Shown: positions 4,957 through 5,078 of the stretch, one piece after another | Layout of the letters: each line of letters starts with the position of its first letter | Position numbering within the stretch: the first letter of the stretch is position 1 | Assembly: GCA_045125245.1 (NCBI GenBank) | Contig: JBGVNF010000030.1 | Location: forward strand, 1-5,078 | Reading direction: 5' to 3' | Length of the DNA stretch: 5,078 bases | Source of the DNA: SVEL01 sp045125245 | Lineage (GTDB): Bacteria > Bacillota > Clostridia > Lachnospirales > Lachnospiraceae | The notes under the pieces: generated by a model | The model's database searches: none | Told to the model about the DNA's origin: nothing | What the model saw: the letters and a program-made list of their open reading frames with translations, nothing else | Made by a program: the position numbers and the translations under genes

Positions 4957-5078
4957 CCGAAAGGTCTATGGACGCACGACGAACGGAGTTTTCGGATGCT
5001 TCTCTCTGAGAGGAACGGCGATAGCCAATTTTACGAAGGAAAATTCATGTTCAAGCGAACATAGCAAGTTGTGTTTTG
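4957..5078 (+). other. Structured leader with inverted repeats and short ORFs (edge of window)
   Basis: Three perfect 6-bp inverted repeats are packed here: CCGAAA (4957-4962)/TTTCGG (4990-4995), AATTTT (5027-5032)/AAAATT (5040-5045) and ATGTTC (5047-5052)/GAACAT (5057-5062). A smaller CTCT/AGAG dyad is near 5003-5013. Two overlapping short reading frames follow the putative start point: 4968-5009 (13 residues, MDARRTEFSDASL) and 4996-5064 (22 residues, starting MLLSERNGDS and ending FMFKRT). Either a regulatory leader or an origin-of-transfer region would fit; the sequence ends before this can be settled. Confidence 0.4.

Overview
The window comes from a Bacteroidales-type genome (Bacteroides, Parabacteroides, Prevotella or a relative) and is part of a CTnDOT-like conjugative transposon / integrative conjugative element. 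The evidence is the tra gene content and order, promoters of the Bacteroides form (TTTG about 20 bp before TAnnTTTG), and starts without clear Shine-Dalgarno sequences. Names rest on recognising protein families by eye; no search was run.

Layout. Positions 1-734 (minus strand) hold the tightly packed run traE, traF and the first 35 codons of traG, which leaves the window at its left edge. Positions 735-1089 are a regulatory gap. It carries a traE promoter with three tandem 10-bp boxes upstream, a G-rich C-poor tract, and an array of four identical 14-bp boxes spaced exactly 32 bp apart that runs into the promoter of the next gene. Positions 1090-2358 (plus strand) hold a 422-residue ATPase of the AAA_14/DUF4143 type. 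It is not a transfer gene and looks like cargo placed between traD and traE. Positions 2359-2534 are a convergent gap with two hairpins. Positions 2535-4596 (minus strand) hold traD-like, traB-like (DUF3408) and traA (ParA-like), separated by only 5 and 2 bp. Positions 4597-5078 are a long non-coding region with the putative traA promoter, a second block of the same 10-bp boxes, a plus-strand promoter, and a structured leader rich in inverted repeats that runs off the right edge. In related elements the mobilisation (mob) genes and oriT often lie on this side of traA.

How it works together. TraE, TraF and TraG are core parts of the Bacteroidetes-type mating apparatus: a small pilin-like membrane protein, a small inner-membrane protein and the VirB4-like ATPase. 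TraA and TraB look like a ParA-type ATPase and its small partner. The cargo gene splits the tra operon in two. Both halves then carry a putative promoter with the same 10-bp boxes at the same distance from the -7 element, which suggests that one regulator keeps them in step. The two most interesting signals are this repeated promoter design and the separate 32-bp-phased array in front of the ATPase.
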